Positions 24,369 to 34,204 of a stretch of DNA of 64,000 bases are shown piece by piece; the stretch's first letter is position 1; each line of letters opens with the position of its first letter. A program made the position numbers and the translations under genes. The notes below the pieces were generated by a model. The model was not told the DNA's origin. It was given only the letters and a program-made list of their open reading frames with translations, and ran no database searches. Source of the DNA: RGIG5579 sp045597125 (GTDB lineage: Bacteria; Bacillota; Clostridia; Oscillospirales; SIG627); the NCBI GenBank assembly GCA_045597125.1, contig JAZODR010000013.1, positions 69,116 to 133,115 of the forward strand. Direction: 5' to 3'.

Positions 24369-25577
24369 ATGAAAAATGTATTTACTCCGGCAAAGATTCT
24401 TTTGCCCAAAGATAATCCGGAAACTTGGGCGGTAATTGCCTGTGACCAGTTTTCTTCTGAGAGGGAATATTGGGATCGAGTAACCGAAACGGTAGGCAGT
24501 CGCCCCTCTACTCTGCATATGGTCGTGCCCGAAGCCTATCTGGGCAGTCTTTCTATGGAAGAGGCATCCCTCTCCCGTAATGAAAAAATGACACAGTATC
24601 TTGAGGAAAATGTGTTTGCCCAATACGATAACGCTTTCATTTATGTAGAGCGTGAAATCACCGGAGGCAAACTCCGTCGCGGTATCATCGGCAAACTGGA
24701 TCTGGAGGCATACGATTATCTTGCAGGAACAAATCCTCCTGCCCGTGCCAGTGAAAAGACTGTAGTGGATCGTCTTCCTCCCCGTATCAAGGTTCGTTCC
24801 GGCGCTTGTCTTGAAATGCCTCATATCCTGGTTCTTATTGACGATGAAAAGAGAGGTGCTATTGAGCCTTTGACCCGGAAAAAATCCACTTTCGAGAAGG
24901 TGTATGATTTTGATCTGATGGAAAACGGCGGTCATATCCGAGGCTGGAAGCTCTCCGATGAAGAAGCGGTTCGCGTCACCCGGGCAATGGATGCTTTGGG
25001 GCAGCGTCAGGTTCAGTTTGTAATCGGAGATGGAAATCATTCTCTTGCCGCTGCAAAGGATTGCTGGAGAGAAATTAAGAAAACCTTGACTCCCAAGGAA
25101 GCTGAGAATCATCCTGCGCGGTTTGCTTTGGTGGAAATCTGCAATGTTTATGATGAAGGCATTGAATTTGAGCCAATCCACCGCATTGTCTTCAACTGTG
25201 ACCCTGAGGCGGTACTTGCAGACCTTATTGCTCACGCAGGGGATGAAGAAGGCAGAGAACTGGAAACGATTGCCAACGGAAAACGCGGTACGATTAAAAT
25301 TGTTAATAATAGCCTTGGCGGTCTGATTGGTGCCATTCAGAGGGTGCTGGATAAGTGGGAAGAAGCCAAGGGTGTTACCGTGGACTATATTCACGATGAA
25401 AAGGCGCTGGAAGAGCTTTCTCGTCAGCCAAACAGCCTTGCCATTTTTCTCCCCGCAATGAATAAATCCGATCTTTTTATTACCGTGGAAAAAGACGGTG
25501 TATTTCCTAAAAAGAGCTTTTCCATCGGCCACGCAAGAGATAAGCGCTATTATCTGGAATGCAGAAAAATCAAGTAA
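24369..25577 (+). CDS. DUF1015 family protein
   Basis: 402 aa from the ATG at 24369 (GAGGTG 7 bases upstream). Family marks include the N-terminal PxxW/VIACDQFSSEREYW region and FVIGDGNHSLAAAKDCW, a probable active or binding site. DUF1015 proteins are widespread in anaerobes and have no proven reaction; some lie near serine metabolism genes, which is not the case here. It is the last gene of the lnt-recD2-walJ-rlmH run. Confidence 0.82.
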   Translation: MKNVFTPAKILLPKDNPETWAVIACDQFSSEREYWDRVTETVGSRPSTLHMVVPEAYLGSLSMEEASLSRNEKMTQYLEENVFAQYDNAFIYVEREITGGKLRRGIIGKLDLEAYDYLAGTNPPARASEKTVVDRLPPRIKVRSGACLEMPHILVLIDDEKRGAIEPLTRKKSTFEKVYDFDLMENGGHIRGWKLSDEEAVRVTRAMDALGQRQVQFVIGDGNHSLAAAKDCWREIKKTLTPKEAENHPARFALVEICNVYDEGIEFEPIHRIVFNCDPEAVLADLIAHAGDEEGRELETIANGKRGTIKIVNNSLGGLIGAIQRVLDKWEEAKGVTVDYIHDEKALEELSRQPNSLAIFLPAMNKSDLFITVEKDGVFPKKSFSIGHARDKRYYLECRKIK

Positions 25578-25610
25578 AAAAATCGCGAGAATTTCTCGCG
25601 ATTTTTTTAA
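25575..25610. terminator. Bidirectional terminator between DUF1015 gene and capA-like gene
   Basis: A perfect ATCGCGAGAA/TTCTCGCGAT stem with long A and T runs on either side, separating two convergent genes. Confidence 0.9.
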
Positions 25611-26767
25611 AGCTGTTTTAAAATGTATTCTTTGACTGTTTCCAGTTTGCTTTTCTTCCAATTGCCCTCCGGCATTTTTGCAGCCTCGGCAAATATATAG
25701 GAAAAGTCCATACGTTCATCTTTTATGAATTCTGTTCTCTTTTCGGATAGGAGATATTTTTTCCAATCTTTTTTGGTATAATGACAAAATTCTGTAGGGT
25801 GTTCGAAGAGCAGTCGCTTTTTTTCCGCCTGGATATATGCAGCAGAAGCAAGGGGAAGAAGGAGCTTGTACTCCTTTTCATTTATCTCGGTAAAAATTGC
25901 GGGAAGCTCCGCTGTCTCCACGCGGTTTTCTTTGCGGTTGTTGTGCGTACCCATTGCTTCAAAATCAATTCCGTTGAAAGTAAACAAAAGCTTGAGTAAA
26001 ACACCGATTTCGGTATTCATCTGCACCCTTTGATAGTCTGTGTCGAAGATGAAGTTTCCAAGGGAATAGAAAATGAATTTATCGCCTTGCTTTTCGTAAT
26101 TCATAGGAACGTGGGGATGATGACCGATAATTACGTCTGCACCCATTTCCAAATACGTTTTGTAGCGTTTTCGGATATATTTCTGCGGTAGGGTTGTAAA
26201 TTCTTCTCCATCGTGGGAAATGATGACACAGTATTGGCAACGGTTCTTGACTTCTCGAATTCGTTTGTCAAGCACCTCTGAGAATTTCCAGTTGAAAACA
26301 CCGCTTTGCTCTTGGGTGGGAGATGCGCATTCGGGAAAGTAGCCTAGCGCAAGAATTCCTACCATATTGTCCCCGAGAATGGCGGGGGATGATGCTTCTT
26401 CCAGATTTTTTCCTCCGCCTACGGTAACGGCTCCGCAAAGCTTTGCGTGATGAATGGTGCTTTGAAAGCCTGCATTTCCAATGTCCATGATGTGATTGTT
26501 GGCAAGGCACCAAATGTCTGCGCCTATTGCTTTGAGGTGGCGACAAGCGCCTGCGTGGGTGTAATGAAGGAAAAGAGTTTTGTCACTTTGAATCGGGGTT
26601 TTCTCGGGGTCGATAATCGCTCCCTCTACGTTGGCAACTACGTGATCGCTGTTTTTGCAAAACGCAAGGATTCTTTCGTCCAGAAGATTATCTTTTTGCC
26701 AGGAATCTTTAAAATAACGGCTGAATCCAATATCGCCCGTAAAGGTTATGGAAAGCGGTTTTTTCAT
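25607..26767 (-). CDS. CapA-like metallophosphatase
   Basis: 386 aa. The calcineurin-like CapA/PgsA fold is shown by TFTGDIGFSRYF, ANVEGAI, LANNHIMDIG, ISHDGEEF, IIGHHPHVPM and FYSLGNFIFD. Family members are named for poly-gamma-glutamate capsule synthesis, but most are of unknown role. No signal peptide or membrane helix is present, so this one is probably cytoplasmic. The C-terminal 120 residues match no motif I know. Confidence 0.82.
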   Translation of the reverse strand: MKKPLSITFTGDIGFSRYFKDSWQKDNLLDERILAFCKNSDHVVANVEGAIIDPEKTPIQSDKTLFLHYTHAGACRHLKAIGADIWCLANNHIMDIGNAGFQSTIHHAKLCGAVTVGGGKNLEEASSPAILGDNMVGILALGYFPECASPTQEQSGVFNWKFSEVLDKRIREVKNRCQYCVIISHDGEEFTTLPQKYIRKRYKTYLEMGADVIIGHHPHVPMNYEKQGDKFIFYSLGNFIFDTDYQRVQMNTEIGVLLKLLFTFNGIDFEAMGTHNNRKENRVETAELPAIFTEINEKEYKLLLPLASAAYIQAEKKRLLFEHPTEFCHYTKKDWKKYLLSEKRTEFIKDERMDFSYIFAEAAKMPEGNWKKSKLETVKEYILKQL

Positions 26768-26803
26768 GGCCCGATGCCCCTTTTATTTTGTCAAGATTCC
26801 TTT

Positions 26804-28072
26804 TTAGGGGGCTAAAATGCCCTCATAAACGGTAAGCTCCTCGCCCGTGCTGATACGGCAGGTGACGGTGATAGCACGATTTTTCTTGGCATGATTTTTT
26901 AAATCTGCGGGGAGATAACCGCTTGCAAAGGTGAAGCTTTTCTGGTCCACCTTATCACAGAGAACGGTTTTTGTTAAAACAACAGAGTTGTTTTCATTGG
27001 TAATGGTGAAGGTGGCATGGGAGATAGCATAGTTTGACTGAATGACCGCCTTCTGTAGTTCTGCCACGGTCATAGTATCTTTGGTGTGACTGAAGGAGGT
27101 TTCGGAGCATTCTACCGGATCTTCTCCCGTCAATTCCGCAAAAGTAAAGGGCAGGTAGTTTTCCTTGAAGGTTTCCGCAAACGTTTTTTTGCTATGGGGA
27201 ATCGTTTGCGCGCGGAAAGCAGACCCGTCGCTTTGCTTCGAGGCTGTCCAAGCGGTAGATTGATGAATATAGGTAAAATAGCTTTTTTCTCCGTCGATGC
27301 TTCCATCTGTGTTTTTCACTACAACGGGATTGGATGAACACATTATAACGTGTCCTGCGTTCAAGGAATATACCAGTCCGTCAGCAGGCTTTAATGCGGC
27401 GTAGGAGCTGTACATTACCTGTTCACCGTTTTTTGCACAGATTTCTTGGGTGTTGGGAGTTCCGAACTCCTCTAAGGAAAGATCGTAACTATAAGTGCCT
27501 ACGGGTATAAATCCGTTTTTGGATACCATTTGGCTGGTTCCGTTGAAGGTGGCGGAGTTGATGACTCTTGCCCAAGCCCAAAAGGCGCCGAAGGAGCATT
27601 GATTACCAAATTTTAAGGGGTCAGCTCCTGCTTTTTTTATATCTACCACACCGGTTTCTTCATCATAAAATTCCATCAGGCGGTAAATGTTGCCCCTAGC
27701 GCCTGTAACGTAGGGAAGACCGCCGTAAACCGTACCCCGCTTTAGCGTAACGTCGCTTTTTTTATTGCGGACGGTGTAGGTATAATCCTCGGACGGAGTC
27801 CAAGCAAAACTTTGGCAAAAGTCAAAAAAATCCACGCAAAGCTGTCTGAGTTCATCCTCGGACATATTGGAGGATGCGGTAGGAAAGGAATTGATTTTTT
27901 TCAAGCTCAGTTTGTCATAAACCTCGGGATAATCGTAGGATTCTTTTTTGCTCTCCTCGGTCTTTTTTTCTGCAGTGGTTTTTACCTCGGTCGGTGTAAG
28001 CGTTGCGGTACATGAAGTAAGCAACGGCAAAAGCAGAACAGTGCAGAGCAAAAGGCAAAAAAATTGTTTCAT
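26804..28072 (-). CDS. Lipoprotein with possible NlpC/P60-like Cys-His hydrolase domain
   Basis: 422 aa. A signal peptide ends in a lipobox LLTSC (Cys 21), so it is lipid-anchored outside the membrane. A Ser/Thr/Glu/Lys linker precedes the main domain. GNQCSFGAFWAWARV followed about 65-70 residues later by NAGHVIMC looks like the Cys and His of an NlpC/P60 or transglutaminase-like peptidase; this is inference. Cell-wall hydrolysis or modification is a reasonable guess. It lies between capA and yunB on the same strand. Confidence 0.55.
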   Translation of the reverse strand: MKQFFCLLLCTVLLLPLLTSCTATLTPTEVKTTAEKKTEESKKESYDYPEVYDKLSLKKINSFPTASSNMSEDELRQLCVDFFDFCQSFAWTPSEDYTYTVRNKKSDVTLKRGTVYGGLPYVTGARGNIYRLMEFYDEETGVVDIKKAGADPLKFGNQCSFGAFWAWARVINSATFNGTSQMVSKNGFIPVGTYSYDLSLEEFGTPNTQEICAKNGEQVMYSSYAALKPADGLVYSLNAGHVIMCSSNPVVVKNTDGSIDGEKSYFTYIHQSTAWTASKQSDGSAFRAQTIPHSKKTFAETFKENYLPFTFAELTGEDPVECSETSFSHTKDTMTVAELQKAVIQSNYAISHATFTITNENNSVVLTKTVLCDKVDQKSFTFASGYLPADLKNHAKKNRAITVTCRISTGEELTVYEGILAP

Positions 28073-28201
28073 AGATTGATTCTCCTTTATTTTGTATAAC
28101 CATTTTCATTATATCATGGTAAAAAGAGAGAAAGCAATTTCTTTTTTAATTATATTTGCTTGTTTGAATTAAATAGTTTCGGTTTATACGATTTTTTTCT
28201 T

Positions 28202-28975
28202 TTAGTTTCCGCCGATGTTATCCAAATAGATTTCAGGTACGTCGCCCACCAGAACCCGTTCGCCCAAGGGCAGGGAAATTTCCGTCTGAATTTCTGCGTT
28301 TTCTTTTGGCAAAACCAAGTGAAGTTTTGCGGAAATGTCCACGCGAATCAAGTGCCTTGTCTGGTTGATACCGCAGTCTTCCAGAACCGTGTAAATTTTC
28401 CCGCTGGTGCTGCCAATGGGAAAAATTCGAGCACGTACGGGAAAGCCGATTCCCGAGAGCAAATTCCATCCGCCAAGACTTCCTATAGGAACGGAGAGGA
28501 GGATGGTTTTCTTTTCTGCTAGAGTTTGATTGATATATTGCACAAGTTTCGCCGATGCTTTTGCCAGCATAGCGGTATCCACTTCCAGATAAACCACCTC
28601 TCCCGAAGAATCTCGTATGGTTTTCACCATAGAGGAATAGGATAAAAGCCCTTCGGAAGCCATTTGTTCCACGGCTAAATTGATGGTTTCGGAAAGGTAT
28701 TTTTCCGTTTGACTTTTTGCGAGCTCCGTGAAACGTTCTGCCAGCAAATGTTCTGCGTAAAAACTGAGCAAAAGAAATGCAAGAAGAATTGAAATAAGGG
28801 GCATAATAAGTCGGCGAAGAGAAAAACGGAAGCGTTTTTTTCTTGGGGAAAAAGTAACGATGGGGGATGCTTGATTGTTTGGGGTTTGGCTGTTTGCGGC
28901 GTTTTTGACCGCGCTGGGGGTCTGGCTGTTTCCTTGCGGAATTTGGCGGATACTTTTTTCTTTGTCGCTGTTCAT
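28202..28975 (-). CDS. yunB: Sporulation protein YunB
   Basis: 257 aa. A polar N-terminal stretch of about 50 residues precedes one membrane helix (LIMPLISILLAFLLLSFYA). The YunB core follows: INLAVEQMASEGLLSYSSMVKTIRDSSG, VPIGSLGGWNLLSGIGFPVRARIFP and LVGDVPEIYLD. yunB is a sigma-E controlled mother-cell gene in B. subtilis and its loss gives a mild sporulation defect. It is divergent from secA. Confidence 0.86.
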   Translation of the reverse strand: MNSDKEKSIRQIPQGNSQTPSAVKNAANSQTPNNQASPIVTFSPRKKRFRFSLRRLIMPLISILLAFLLLSFYAEHLLAERFTELAKSQTEKYLSETINLAVEQMASEGLLSYSSMVKTIRDSSGEVVYLEVDTAMLAKASAKLVQYINQTLAEKKTILLSVPIGSLGGWNLLSGIGFPVRARIFPIGSTSGKIYTVLEDCGINQTRHLIRVDISAKLHLVLPKENAEIQTEISLPLGERVLVGDVPEIYLDNIGGN

Positions 28976-29135
28976 GCTTGGCTTCTCCTTTTCATCGTCT
29001 TGGAGTCCTTGGCAGCAGATTGCTTTGTTTGAGGGTGCCGGTTTTTTTCTTGCGGCAGCGCATCTGTTTTGGCGGCGCCGTCAAGAAAAGAGAAATCGCA
29101 GGGGAGGCAAAAAGGCGGGAAATTCACGATAGCAC

Positions 29136-29164
29136 TTGAAACTTTTTCAAAAATCCGATATAAT
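29136..29164 (+). promoter_or_regulatory. secA promoter
   Basis: TTGAAA, a 17-base spacer and TATAAT, 54 bases upstream of the secA start: a near-consensus sigma-A promoter. Confidence 0.75.
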
Positions 29165-29218
29165 ATATTTTAAGTTTATTCTAAAATAGCGGAAACTTGT
29201 TCGGGAAAGGAAAAATAT

Positions 29219-31960
29219 ATGAGTATCATTGAAAAAATCTTCGGTACCCATTCCGATGCCGCCATTCGTCGAATTCGCTCTACCGTGGATGCTATTGAGG
29301 CACTTGCACCTAAGTATAAAGAGATGAGCGACGACCAGCTTCGCGGGATGACCGATGTGTTAAAGGAAAGACTTGCCCAAGGGGAAAGTCTGGACGATAT
29401 TTTGCCCGATGCTTTTGCCACCGTGCGGGAAGCGGGCGAGCGTGTACTGGGTACCCGTCATTACCGCGTTCAGCTGATCGGCGGTATTATTTTGCATCAG
29501 GGGCGAATTGCGGAAATGAAGACCGGTGAAGGTAAGACTTTGATGGCAACTCTTCCCGCCTATCTGAATGCCCTTGCGGGAAAAGGCGTTCACATCGTCA
29601 CCGTAAATGATTATCTTGCCAAGCGTGACTCTGAGTGGATGGGCAAGTTGTATAATTTTCTCGGACTTTCCGTTGGTTTGATTATTCACGGTACCCTCGC
29701 CGCTGAAAAAAGAAAGTCTTATGCCGCAGATATTACATACGGAACCAATAATGAGTTCGGATTCGATTATCTTCGCGACAATATGGCCCTTTATAAAAAA
29801 GATATGCTTCAGAGAGGACACGCTTTTGCCATTGTGGATGAGGTGGATAGTATCCTCATTGACGAGGCAAGAACTCCGTTGATTATTTCCGGTGAGGGGG
29901 ATGATTCTTCCGATTTGTATAACCGCGCCGATGCTTTTGCCAGATCCTTGAAGCCTTACAAGATCAAGGAAGCAGATACCAAGGTGCTTTACGAGGATAT
30001 TGAAGCGGATTATATCATTGATGAAAAAGCGAAAAGTGCCACTTTGACTCCCCGCGGTGTTTCAAAGGCAGAACGGGCTTTTGGAATTGAAAATCTCTCC
30101 GATCCCGAAAACGCAATGTTGTATCACCATTTAAATCAGGCGATCAAGGCATATGGCACAATGCACCGTGACGAGGATTACGTAGTCAAGGACGGCCAGG
30201 TGATTATCGTGGATTCCTTTACGGGACGAATGATGTTTGGCAGACGTTATTCCGAAGGTTTACATCAAGCTATTGAAGCAAAAGAAGGAGTCAATATTCA
30301 GAAGGAGTCCAAGACCCTTGCTACCATCACCTTCCAGAATTACTTCCGTCTTTATAATAAACTCTCCGGTATGACCGGTACAGCTCTGACGGAAGAACCC
30401 GAATTCCGTGAAATTTACAATTTGGATGTGGTGGAAATTCCCACCAATCGCCCTCTTGCCCGTGTGGATCATCCTGATGTGGTTTATAAGACGGTAGCGG
30501 GAAAATACCGCGCTATCGTAGAAAAGATTCGTTCCTGTCACGAAAAAGGACAGCCTGTTCTGGTAGGTACGGTTTCTATTGATAAGTCCGAATATTTGTC
30601 AAAACTTTTGAAAAAAGAAAAAATTCCTCATAACGTGCTGAACGCCAAGCATCATATGCGTGAGGCGGAAATCGTTGCCCAAGCGGGTGCTTTTGGCGCG
30701 GTAACCATTTCTACCAATATGGCAGGACGAGGAACCGATATCAAACTGGGCGGCAATGCAGAATTTCTGGCAAAGTCGCAAATGACCAAAGAAGGCTTTT
30801 CTGATGAATTGATTGCGGATGCAGATTCCTTTTTTGAAACTGATCAAGAGGAGATTCTTTCCGCTCGTTTCAGATTTTCCGCTCTTTTAAAGGAGTTTGA
30901 GGAAAAAATCGCCCCCGAAGCGGAAAAAGTAAGAGAAGCAGGCGGTCTTTATATCATTGGTACCGAGCGACATGAGTCTCGCCGTATAGACAATCAGCTT
31001 CGAGGACGAAGCGGCAGACAGGGCGATCCCGGCGCCTCTACCTTCTATCTTGCTCTGGAAGACGATTTGTTCCGTTTGTTTGGCAGTGAGCGCATTATGG
31101 GCATTGTAGATAAACTGGGTCTTCCCGAGGATCAGGCAATTGACGCCAAGATCCTTTCTTCCTCCATTGAAAATGCACAGAAGCGTTTGGAGGGTGATAA
31201 CTTTGCTCGCAGAAAGAACGTTTTGATGTACGACGATGTGATGAATCAGCAAAGAAAACTGATTTATCAGCAGCGTCAGGAGGTTCTGGATGGAAAGGAT
31301 TTAGAGGAAGATATTCGCGGAATGATTGCGGGTCTTGTGGAAAATTCCGTGATGGAGCTTACCCCTGCTTCTCAGGAACAAGAGTACCCTTATGCGGAAT
31401 TGAAAAAGAAATTTATGGGCACTCTTTTGGCACCCACGGATTTGATTTTCCGAGATGGGGAAGAGCGGCCCGGTGCAGATCAGCTCGTTTCCCTTCTTAT
31501 GGAGCGTGCCGATACATGTTACCGCCAAAAGGAAGAGCTCTTTGGCAAAGAACTGTTCCGCGAGGTGGAGAGAACTGTGCTTTTGCGTAATGTTGACCGC
31601 TTATGGATGGATCATCTGGATGCTATGACTGAACTGAGAAACAGCATCGGTCTCAATGCTTACGCGCAGCGTGATCCCGTGATGCAATATAAGATTCAGG
31701 GTTCTGTTATGTTTGAGGAAATGGGTGAGGAGATTCGTCACGAAACTGCTATGACCATCCTTCGCGTCATTCCCCGTCGCAAAGAAGAGGCTATCGAGAG
31801 AAAAGCCGTTGCCAAGATTACGTCTACTTCTTCGGGTGGCGACGGAAGCGTGAAAAAAACTCCCGTGGTGAAGAAGAAAGCAACGGGGCCCAACGAGCCT
31901 TGTCCCTGTGGCAGTGGCAAGAAGTATAAGAAGTGTTGTGGCTTAAAGGAGAATAATTGA
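29219..31960 (+). CDS. secA: Preprotein translocase ATPase SecA
   Basis: 913 aa. NBD1 has MKTGEGKTLMATLPAYLNAL (Walker A) and VDEVDSILIDEARTPLIISG; NBD2 has TERHESRRIDNQLRGRSGRQ. The C-terminus ends in the zinc-binding SEC-C motif PCPCGSGKKYKKCC. SecA is the motor that pushes preproteins through SecYEG. It lacks nothing expected for the family. It starts a three-gene run with two membrane proteins. Confidence 0.97.
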   Translation: MSIIEKIFGTHSDAAIRRIRSTVDAIEALAPKYKEMSDDQLRGMTDVLKERLAQGESLDDILPDAFATVREAGERVLGTRHYRVQLIGGIILHQGRIAEMKTGEGKTLMATLPAYLNALAGKGVHIVTVNDYLAKRDSEWMGKLYNFLGLSVGLIIHGTLAAEKRKSYAADITYGTNNEFGFDYLRDNMALYKKDMLQRGHAFAIVDEVDSILIDEARTPLIISGEGDDSSDLYNRADAFARSLKPYKIKEADTKVLYEDIEADYIIDEKAKSATLTPRGVSKAERAFGIENLSDPENAMLYHHLNQAIKAYGTMHRDEDYVVKDGQVIIVDSFTGRMMFGRRYSEGLHQAIEAKEGVNIQKESKTLATITFQNYFRLYNKLSGMTGTALTEEPEFREIYNLDVVEIPTNRPLARVDHPDVVYKTVAGKYRAIVEKIRSCHEKGQPVLVGTVSIDKSEYLSKLLKKEKIPHNVLNAKHHMREAEIVAQAGAFGAVTISTNMAGRGTDIKLGGNAEFLAKSQMTKEGFSDELIADADSFFETDQEEILSARFRFSALLKEFEEKIAPEAEKVREAGGLYIIGTERHESRRIDNQLRGRSGRQGDPGASTFYLALEDDLFRLFGSERIMGIVDKLGLPEDQAIDAKILSSSIENAQKRLEGDNFARRKNVLMYDDVMNQQRKLIYQQRQEVLDGKDLEEDIRGMIAGLVENSVMELTPASQEQEYPYAELKKKFMGTLLAPTDLIFRDGEERPGADQLVSLLMERADTCYRQKEELFGKELFREVERTVLLRNVDRLWMDHLDAMTELRNSIGLNAYAQRDPVMQYKIQGSVMFEEMGEEIRHETAMTILRVIPRRKEEAIERKAVAKITSTSSGGDGSVKKTPVVKKKATGPNEPCPCGSGKKYKKCCGLKENN

Positions 31961-32562
31961 TGGGCTTTGGAGCGATTTTTTTGGGAATTATGTTTTTATA
32001 CGATTTCCCGATTCCCGTAGGAAAAGAAGGCATCGCTTATATGGCGCCGGATATGTTCCCCGATCTGATTGGTTGGCTCCTCCTTTTTTTCGGAGTTCGC
32101 TCCCTTGCAAAAAAGGCAGAGGGACTTGATAAAATCCGCTATATTCCATTGCCGATGATCCTTTTTTCTGTACTTGCAATGCTTAAGGATACGCTTTGGT
32201 TTTCAAATTTTTATACGTTTGCGGAAAATCAGATCAGCCAGAATTTTCTCGGTGTCTCCTTTGACGTGTGTATGCGTCTGTTTGAAATGGCATTTTTGGT
32301 TCTTTTGTTCCGCAGAACCGCACTGTTTTCTCGAAAAAAAGGGGAGGATAAATTGTCTCTTTCCCATCAAATGGTTCCGCGTATTGCCATTGTGGAAGCG
32401 GTATTGTTTTCCGTTTCCCGCATCGTTGTAATTTTGTCACCTGCCAAACAGATGACGGGTGTGTTTCACGTGCTTTCTCAGCTTGATAATTTATTTATGG
32501 TATTTCTTGTGTGGTACGCCGCAATTTCAATGGTTCGTGCATTGATTCGGATTACTGATTGA
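31960..32562 (+). CDS. Membrane protein of unknown function (paralogue 1)
   Basis: 200 aa with about five hydrophobic helices. The ATG overlaps the secA TGA by one base and AAAGGAG lies 8 bases upstream. The N-terminus GFGAIFLGIMFLYDF followed by MFPDLIGWLLLFFGVRSL resembles the start of the next gene (GTGLIFIGFLFLINP and VIPDFIGYVLIAKGLSRV), so the two are tandem paralogues with a shared P-D-x-I-G motif. No known family is recognised. Confidence 0.65.
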   Translation: MGFGAIFLGIMFLYDFPIPVGKEGIAYMAPDMFPDLIGWLLLFFGVRSLAKKAEGLDKIRYIPLPMILFSVLAMLKDTLWFSNFYTFAENQISQNFLGVSFDVCMRLFEMAFLVLLFRRTALFSRKKGEDKLSLSHQMVPRIAIVEAVLFSVSRIVVILSPAKQMTGVFHVLSQLDNLFMVFLVWYAAISMVRALIRITD

Positions 32563-32574
32563 GAAAGGATTTGT

Positions 32575-33834
32575 ATGGGTACCGGTCTGATTTTTATTGG
32601 TTTTTTGTTTCTCATTAATCCGGATTTGATTACCTTGGATGTGATACCGGATTTTATCGGATATGTTCTGATTGCCAAGGGCCTTTCCCGTGTGGCGCTT
32701 TTGGAGGAGAGAATCGCTTCTGCCAGGAGATGGGCGCTGTTTTTGTCCCTGACGAGCGTTTTGAAACTCCTTTCCTGCACCATAACTTTTGCCACGCGCA
32801 TCGAAAGTACTCGTTTGACGGTTTGTTTCTTCTTTCTGGTGGCGGAGCTTTGGATGTCTTGGCTCTTTTGCGATAGTGTATTTAAAGGACTGCAATATCT
32901 TGCCATTCGCAAAAATGGCGATCTTGTTTTAAAGTCCCTTGATCTGGCCCGCGGTTTTTCGATTGCCTTTTTCATTTCGAAAGCCATTATCAATTTTTTG
33001 CCGCAGATGCCTGTGATTTTCTATACCAATATTGATGCGGAAGGGGATCAGGTAGAAAATTATACGGCTATGGTTCGTTCATTCCGCACCGTGCGCAGTA
33101 TCCTTTTTGTTTTGGGTGCTTTTATTCTGGTCTTCCTGGGGATTTATACTGCCAGAATTTTGAAAGCGTATTTGAAACGTTGCAAGCAGGACGGAGAATT
33201 CAGCAAGAATATCCTTGCCGCTTATCAGCAAAATGTGGTGGAGAATGCTGCCTTGCAGACCCGCCTTGCCATCAAGGGTGCATTTTTCTTCTTTTTCCTT
33301 GCCTTTATTTGTTTGGCGGATCTTTATCTTGATTTTATCAATATGATTCCCAAACCGCTGTTTGCATTTTTTGTTTTTTGGGGTTTAAAGCGTCTTGCTC
33401 CCGTTCTGAAAATTCCTTCCTATCATTTGGCGCTCTCCGCCGTATCGTTTGCCTTTTTGCTTGCTACTTATGGGTTCCGTTGGTTCAGACTTTTAAAGAC
33501 GGCTGAAAATTTTCCGTATCTTTTTCCCTTTGAACCTTTGGCACAGGTAGTTGCGATTTTGAATCTTATATTTACACTTTTACCGCTTGGACTGGTGTTT
33601 TTTACTCTTTTAAAGTGCACAGCTCGGTTTACGACACAAAACTATTTTAAAAGGGGACTTGCGGTTTTAATTCTTGCATTTTTTGTAGCAATTTTGAGCA
33701 CCTGTCAGTATCTTTTCGTCGGCAGAAGCGACCTTGTAGTATTCTTACAGTGGGGATTGTATGCCGTTTTGCTTTATCTTCATAAAGGCAGTATGGATGA
33801 TGTTTTTGCGGAAGTGGAGTATAAGCTGATGTAA
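32575..33834 (+). CDS. Membrane protein of unknown function (paralogue 2)
   Basis: 419 aa, ten or so hydrophobic segments. GAAAGGAT precedes the ATG, 12 bases after the previous gene. Its first 50 residues repeat the pattern of the preceding protein, and an internal repeat of that module may lie around residues 230-300 (DLYLDFINMIPKPLFAFFVFWGLKRL). Function unknown; co-transcription with secA suggests a membrane-related role but no more. Confidence 0.65.
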   Translation: MGTGLIFIGFLFLINPDLITLDVIPDFIGYVLIAKGLSRVALLEERIASARRWALFLSLTSVLKLLSCTITFATRIESTRLTVCFFFLVAELWMSWLFCDSVFKGLQYLAIRKNGDLVLKSLDLARGFSIAFFISKAIINFLPQMPVIFYTNIDAEGDQVENYTAMVRSFRTVRSILFVLGAFILVFLGIYTARILKAYLKRCKQDGEFSKNILAAYQQNVVENAALQTRLAIKGAFFFFFLAFICLADLYLDFINMIPKPLFAFFVFWGLKRLAPVLKIPSYHLALSAVSFAFLLATYGFRWFRLLKTAENFPYLFPFEPLAQVVAILNLIFTLLPLGLVFFTLLKCTARFTTQNYFKRGLAVLILAFFVAILSTCQYLFVGRSDLVVFLQWGLYAVLLYLHKGSMDDVFAEVEYKLM

Positions 33835-33840
33835 AAAAAC

Positions 33841-33869
33841 TTGACAAGCAGGGGCATGTTGTGTAAAAT
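33841..33869 (+). promoter_or_regulatory. acpP promoter
   Basis: TTGACA, a 17-base spacer and TAAAAT, 35 bases upstream of the acpP start. Confidence 0.75.
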
Positions 33870-33904
33870 ATGCGTGTTTGTTGAAACAAAATAAGGAGAT
33901 AATT

Positions 33905-34129
33905 ATGATTGAAAAAGTAAAAGACCTTTTGGCAAAACAGCTTCGTCTGGACGCCGCTACCATTGATGACGATGCGAATATTTTGGACGATCTTGGCGCA
34001 GATAGCCTTGAAGTAGTAGAAATGCTTATGACGCTGGAAAGCGAATTCGGCATCATCGTTCCCGATGAGGACGTGATGGAACTGAAGACCGTCCGTGCGG
34101 TAGCAGAGTATATCGAGAGCCACACCTGA
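33905..34129 (+). CDS. acpP: Acyl carrier protein
   Basis: 74 aa. The phosphopantetheine attachment Ser lies in LGADSLEVVEM (Ser 34). Acidic four-helix protein of standard length, carrying acyl chains in fatty acid synthesis. AAGGAGA precedes the ATG. It is monocistronic between a strong promoter and a terminator, not linked here to other fab genes. Confidence 0.95.
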   Translation: MIEKVKDLLAKQLRLDAATIDDDANILDDLGADSLEVVEMLMTLESEFGIIVPDEDVMELKTVRAVAEYIESHT

Positions 34130-34156
34130 AAAAAGCGCCGAAGGGCGCTTTTTTTG
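34130..34156 (+). terminator. Terminator after acpP
   Basis: AAAAGCGCC, loop GAAG, GGCGCTTTTTTT directly after the stop codon. Confidence 0.88.
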
Positions 34157-34204
34157 AACAAATTGAAAATTTTTCCGAAAGTATAAAAAGAAATTGGAAA
34201 ATGC

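Noticed and set aside
28875..29132. An 85-codon hydrophobic plus-strand frame overlapping the yunB start
   Set aside because: No ribosome site at any start, and most of it is antisense to yunB.
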